From assembly GCA_034409055.1 (NCBI GenBank), contig DAOUMU010000241.1, forward strand, positions 1 through 7,375: 7,375 bases of DNA. Reading direction: 5' to 3'. The notes under the pieces were generated by a model. That model was not told where the DNA came from. It made no database searches and saw nothing but the letters and a program-made list of their open reading frames with translations. The DNA comes from DAOUMU01 sp034409055. GTDB taxonomy: Bacteria; Chloroflexota; Anaerolineae; 4572-78; J111. Position 1 is the first letter of the stretch, and each line of letters opens with the position of its first letter. The translations under genes were made by a program, and so were the position numbers. Positions 4,588-7,375 of the stretch are shown here, piece by piece.

Positions 4588-6626
4588 TACAATAATTTCT
4601 CCAACGCTTCGACCGTGGTGACCGGCTGTTTGCAGGTGAAATTTTGGCAAACATAGGCCGTGGTTTGGCCGTCTTGGCCAGGACGGGCTGTGACCAGCTC
4701 GGGATGCCCGGTGGTGTCATTTTCGCTGGCAACGGCCACAACCTGGTTGGGACGGTAGGGGTGTTGCAGCGTATGGAGCATGGGGGTAGTCTGCTCGTGG
4801 TCCAATTGACCGATGAGGGCAATTTCTTTGGGCGGGGCCAGGGTAAATTCCAGGGCGCCCAACCAGTGGGCAAATGCCCCCGGATATTGAGACAGAGACC
4901 CTTGTAAGGCGGCCAGGGCTTTGAGGGCCGGTGTTTCATAGGGGGTTTGGCCGGTATAAGCAGCCAGCAAAAGCAGGGTGCGCACGGCCATACTGTTACC
5001 GCTGGGGAGGGCGTTGTCTTGTAGGCTTTTGGGACGCATGACCAACTGCTCATGGTCGTCGGCCGTGTCAAAGAAGCCGCCGTCTTCTTGATCGGCAAAA
5101 TGTTCAAGGACGACGTCCATAAGGGCCCGGGCCTTCTGGAACCAGCGGGGGTTGAAGGTGGTTTGATAAAGGGCCAGCAGGCCATCGGCATAAAAAGCGT
5201 AATCTTCGAGATAGCCCATCAGTTTGGCCTGGTCCGGTTCGGCCTTCCAGGTGCGGAACAGCCGCCCCTCCTTCAGCATAGTTGACAGGACAAACTCGGC
5301 GTTGCGCGTGGCCATCCCGGTGTAATCCGGCCGCTCGAGCACGCGGCCGGCTTCGGCAAAGGCGGCCAGCATCAGCCCGTTCCAGGCGGTGATGATCTTT
5401 TCGTCACGCCCCGGCTTGACCCGCTTTTCGCGAACCTCAAATAATTTGGCCCGGCCCCGGTCCAGGACCTGGGTCAATTCGGCCAGAGTTAAGCCGAATT
5501 TCTCGGCGACCTGGGCAAAAGGTTGGGGGATGTTGAGGATAGATTGGCCCTCAAAATTCCCACCGGGCTGCACATCGTAGGCCGTGCAGAAAATCTCTCC
5601 CTCCGTATGGCCTAAAATCCTCTTAACCTCTGCCGGAGTCCACAGGAAAAATTTACCTTCTTCCCCTTCGCTGTCGGCGTCCTGGGTGGAATAAAAGCCT
5701 CCACCGGGGTGGGTCATCTCCCGAACCACGTAATCGAGCGTTTCCTCCACAATCCGGCGATAGAAGGGCCGGCCGGTAAGCTGATAAGCGTGCAGGTAAA
5801 GCCGGGCCAACAGGGCATTGTCGTACAACATTTTTTCAAAATGGGGCACCAGCCAGACACTATCGACTGAGTAACGGTGAAACCCACCGCCGAGCTGATC
5901 GTACATGCCCCCGTGGGCCATTTTGTGCAGGGTTAATTCGACCATTTCCAGGGTACCGGCTCGTTGGTGACGGTGGTAAGCCCGTAACAGAAAGTCATAG
6001 GTCATCGGCTGGGGGAATTTGGGCGCCCCGCCAAAGCCGCCGTTGGTCCGGTCGAAGGAGCGTGACAGGTTGGATACGGCTAACTCGGGCACGGCCGGGT
6101 CTAATGAGCTTTCTGCTTGCAGCGAAAGGGTGGTTTTCATCCGGGCCAGCAGGGCCGTCTCGTTTTGGACAATATCCTCTTTTTTGTGGTGATAGGCGTG
6201 GGCCACGGCTTGCAAAACCTGGACAAAGCTGGGTAGACCGTAGCGCGGCGCCGGGGGGAAATAGGTGCCACCGTAAAAAGGAAGGCCCTCCGGGGTCAGA
6301 AAGACGCTCATGGGCCAGCCCCCCTGGCCGGTCATGGCCACCACGGCCTCCATATAGATTGAGTCAAGGTCGGGTCGCTCTTCCCGGTCAACTTTGATAT
6401 TGACGAAAAGCTGGTTCATCATGCGGGCGGTTTGCTCGTCTTCAAAACTTTCCTGCTCCATTACGTGGCACCAGTGGCAAGCGGAGTAGCCAATGCTTAA
6501 AAAGATCGGCTTGTCTTCTGCCCTGGCCCTGGCCAGGGCTTCTTCGCCCCACGGATACCAATCGACCGGGTTGTTGGCGTGTTGCAGTAGATAGGGACTG
6601 CTTTCCTGGGCTAATCTGTTTGGCAT
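4587..6626 (-). CDS. yyaL: YyaL/SPATA20-type protein: thioredoxin-like domain plus alpha/alpha barrel
   Basis: This 679-residue protein belongs to the widespread family with an N-terminal thioredoxin-like domain (DUF255) and a C-terminal glycosidase-like barrel resembling N-acylglucosamine 2-epimerases. Its reaction is not established for the family. The N-terminal block LAQESSPYLLQHANNPVDW is the family signature. C50-H-W-C53 is the CxxC redox or metal site, within SACHWCHVMEQESFED. GQGGWPMSVFLTP (about 100-112), GGFGGAPKFPQP (196-207), YDQLGGGFHRYSVD (242-255), PHFEKMLYDN (261-270) and STQDADSEGEEGKFF (313-327) are further conserved blocks. The tail YVCQNFTCKQPV holds C660 and C665, also typical. 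There is no signal peptide, so it is probably cytoplasmic. The ATG at 6626 has GAGGAG 4 bases upstream. A longer in-frame version to 6779 would translate promoter and heptamer repeats and should be rejected. Confidence 0.94.
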   Translation of the reverse strand: MPNRLAQESSPYLLQHANNPVDWYPWGEEALARARAEDKPIFLSIGYSACHWCHVMEQESFEDEQTARMMNQLFVNIKVDREERPDLDSIYMEAVVAMTGQGGWPMSVFLTPEGLPFYGGTYFPPAPRYGLPSFVQVLQAVAHAYHHKKEDIVQNETALLARMKTTLSLQAESSLDPAVPELAVSNLSRSFDRTNGGFGGAPKFPQPMTYDFLLRAYHRHQRAGTLEMVELTLHKMAHGGMYDQLGGGFHRYSVDSVWLVPHFEKMLYDNALLARLYLHAYQLTGRPFYRRIVEETLDYVVREMTHPGGGFYSTQDADSEGEEGKFFLWTPAEVKRILGHTEGEIFCTAYDVQPGGNFEGQSILNIPQPFAQVAEKFGLTLAELTQVLDRGRAKLFEVREKRVKPGRDEKIITAWNGLMLAAFAEAGRVLERPDYTGMATRNAEFVLSTMLKEGRLFRTWKAEPDQAKLMGYLEDYAFYADGLLALYQTTFNPRWFQKARALMDVVLEHFADQEDGGFFDTADDHEQLVMRPKSLQDNALPSGNSMAVRTLLLLAAYTGQTPYETPALKALAALQGSLSQYPGAFAHWLGALEFTLAPPKEIALIGQLDHEQTTPMLHTLQHPYRPNQVVAVASENDTTGHPELVTARPGQDGQTTAYVCQNFTCKQPVTTVEALEKLL

Positions 6627-6660
6627 ATTGCTCCTCTTTTTTATAAAATCTACTATAAAA

Positions 6661-6689
6661 ATTATACTTTGTAAAACGTAAAACGTAAA
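6661..6689 (-). promoter_or_regulatory. Promoter of yyaL
   Basis: On the minus strand TTTACG (6689-6684) and a perfect TATAAT (6666-6661) are separated by 17 bases, about 35 bases before the ribosome binding site and ATG at 6626. The -35 hexamer is made from the heptamer repeat itself, so repeat copy number could move or alter it. The resulting leader would be about 27 bases long. Confidence 0.6.
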
Positions 6690-6691
6690 AC
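6671..6691. repeat. Heptamer tandem repeat, block 1
   Basis: Three perfect copies of GTAAAAC stand head to tail, followed by GTGATGAATTTGTC. The block and its flank are related, in inverted orientation, to the block at 6921-6944. It overlaps the -35 region of the yyaL promoter. Confidence 0.8.
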
Positions 6692-6718
6692 GTGATGAAT
6701 TTGTCCGTGACCTCTTGC

Positions 6719-6733
6719 GTAACACGTAACACG
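6719..6733. repeat. Heptamer repeat variant, GTAACAC x2
   Basis: Two copies of GTAACAC followed by G, a one-base variant of the GTAAAAC unit 27 bases away. This suggests the same repeat family diverging in place. The copy number is small and carries little weight alone. Confidence 0.5.
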
Positions 6734-6842
6734 ATTTTTGGGACTTTACCAATTTCGAGGTACACTTTGGGGAGTTCATAGAACCAGAATTGACAATGAA
6801 AAAGTAGCTTCCGGTGAGACGACCTCATAGAGCATCCAACCA

Positions 6843-6898
6843 CGTAAACCCACAGGGCAGGTGACGTAAAGCGTAAACCCACAGGGCAGTGACGTAAA
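6843..6898. repeat. 28/27-bp tandem duplication
   Basis: Two adjacent units (6843-6870 and 6872-6898) are separated by a single G and are identical except for one missing G in the second. Each begins CGTAAACCCACAGGGCAG and ends TGACGTAAA, so CGTAAA words bound both units. These words echo the heptamers on either side. The single-base spacer rules out a CRISPR arrangement. The 433-bp gap 6627-7059 holds no credible gene; it contains the yyaL promoter and these repeats. Confidence 0.8.
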
Positions 6899-6920
6899 AT
6901 CAAGCCATAGATAAGTCATT

Positions 6921-6944
6921 ACGTTTCACGTTTCACGTTTCACG
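6921..6944. repeat. Heptamer tandem repeat, block 2 (inverted relative to block 1)
   Basis: Three perfect copies of ACGTTTC followed by ACG. Read on the minus strand this is a run of GTGAAAC units followed by GTAATGACTTATC, which parallels block 1 (GTAAAAC units followed by GTGATGAATTTGTC) at most positions. The two blocks therefore form diverged inverted boundaries of a 274-bp segment. Confidence 0.75.
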
Positions 6945-7059
6945 AGTTGGCTGGCGACATCAAGTGGAAGTTACTTTTTACCCTGCTGGCAAGCCAAATT
7001 CTGGTTTGATGGAGTTGGGTAACACACCGGCAACCAACACGTTCGAAGAGGATACGGAC

Positions 7060-7302
7060 ATGGCTCGATTTGAATATATGATTTGCACCTCACAACTGAT
7101 GCGGGTTACGTTTGTCAACGGACGCTGGCAGGGTGATCTGTCTCCCGATACGCCGGGGGCCCTGGACACTTGCCCGGATTTGTGGGAATTTCTACAGCGG
7201 GTGGGCGGTAGTGGTTGGGAGTTAGTGGCGGTCACGGCTGACCATGCCACCGACGAGGAGGCTGTTTTGACGACTCTTTATTTGAAACGGGAGCGGATGT
7301 AG
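7060..7302 (+). CDS. Small DUF4177-like protein, 80 residues
   Basis: This is a small cytoplasmic protein of unknown function. The pattern FEYMIC near the start, then FLQRVGGSGWELVAVTA (about 44-60) and LYLKRERM at the C-terminus, resembles the DUF4177 fold. In that family an N-terminal strand, a helix, the GWELV strand and a final YLKR strand form a compact unit. C9 and C38 are the only cysteines. The ATG at 7060 is chosen because GAAGAGGA (7045-7052) lies 7 bases upstream. The frame is open back to a GTG at 6964, but that start has no convincing ribosome binding site. No clear promoter was seen between the heptamer repeats and the start. A strong terminator follows the stop, so it forms a transcription unit of its own. 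The family resemblance is short and could be coincidental. Confidence 0.75.
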   Translation: MARFEYMICTSQLMRVTFVNGRWQGDLSPDTPGALDTCPDLWEFLQRVGGSGWELVAVTADHATDEEAVLTTLYLKRERM

Positions 7303-7318
7303 GTGGGGAGGTATTTGC

Positions 7319-7351
7319 AAGCCCTGCGTTGCTGCAACGCGGGGCTTTTTT
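7319..7351 (+). terminator. Intrinsic terminator after the DUF4177-like gene
   Basis: AAGCCCTGCGTT (7319-7330) pairs with AACGCGGGGCTT (7336-7347), including one T-G wobble, around loop GCTGC. A run of six T (7346-7351) completes the signal, 16 bases after the stop codon. Nothing recognisable lies in the last 24 bases. Confidence 0.93.
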
Positions 7352-7375
7352 GATTGTGGGGATGCTGGGGAGCAG

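Noticed and set aside
6627..6779. N-terminal extension of YyaL, and overlapping minus-strand frames up to 6903
   Set aside because: The extra residues come from heptamer repeats and promoter sequence, and have no match to the family start.
6790..6795. Perfect TTGACA as a plus-strand promoter -35
   Set aside because: No acceptable -10 hexamer exists at 16-18 bases downstream.
6843..6898. Possible CRISPR array
   Set aside because: There are only two units with a one-base spacer, so no spacer sequences exist, and no cas genes are present.
6627..7059. tRNA or structured RNA gene in the divergent gap
   Set aside because: No cloverleaf, T-loop consensus or CCA end was found; structure is limited to short repeats.

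Overview
The window looks like a chromosomal segment of a Chloroflexota bacterium, probably Anaerolineae or a relative. This is inferred from the style of the proteins (a tiny orphan Flp-type pilin, a RodA-small membrane protein-GltX cluster, a membrane-anchored DsbA-like protein) and from short palindromic and heptamer repeats between genes. No marker gene fixes the taxonomy. No phage, plasmid, defence or CRISPR locus was recognised.

Layout. (1) 1-2951, plus strand: the 3' part of rodA (the peptidoglycan glycosyltransferase of the elongation machinery), a four-helix membrane protein of unknown function, and gltX (glutamyl-tRNA synthetase). The genes are only 15 and 6 bases apart and look like one operon. 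(2) 2952-3156: a gene-free spacer with two perfect or near-perfect hairpins enclosed by imperfect direct repeats. (3) 3157-3981: a single-pass membrane protein with an extracytoplasmic DsbA-like thioredoxin fold. (4) 3982-4244: a 112-bp MITE-like element with terminal inverted repeats and an exact 8-bp flanking duplication, then a palindrome and the pilin promoter region. (5) 4245-4391: a 48-residue Flp/type IVb pilin with its own strong ribosome binding site and an intrinsic terminator. (6) 4392-4586: a convergent intergenic region with further hairpins. (7) 4587-6626, minus strand: a YyaL/SPATA20-type protein with an N-terminal thioredoxin-like domain (CHWC) and a glycosidase-like alpha/alpha barrel. 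(8) 6627-7059: a 433-bp divergent intergenic region full of heptamer repeats and a 28/27-bp tandem duplication, with a good sigma-70-type promoter for yyaL. (9) 7060-7302: an 80-residue DUF4177-like protein followed by a textbook terminator.

Functional links are modest. rodA serves cell-wall elongation and gltX serves translation. Two separate CxxC thioredoxin-fold proteins lie 0.6 kb apart in opposite orientation, but nothing shows that they cooperate. The pilin is isolated from any visible secretion or assembly genes. The least ordinary content is in the intergenic DNA: the MITE-like element with its target duplication, the mirrored hairpin pair, and the inverted heptamer blocks.
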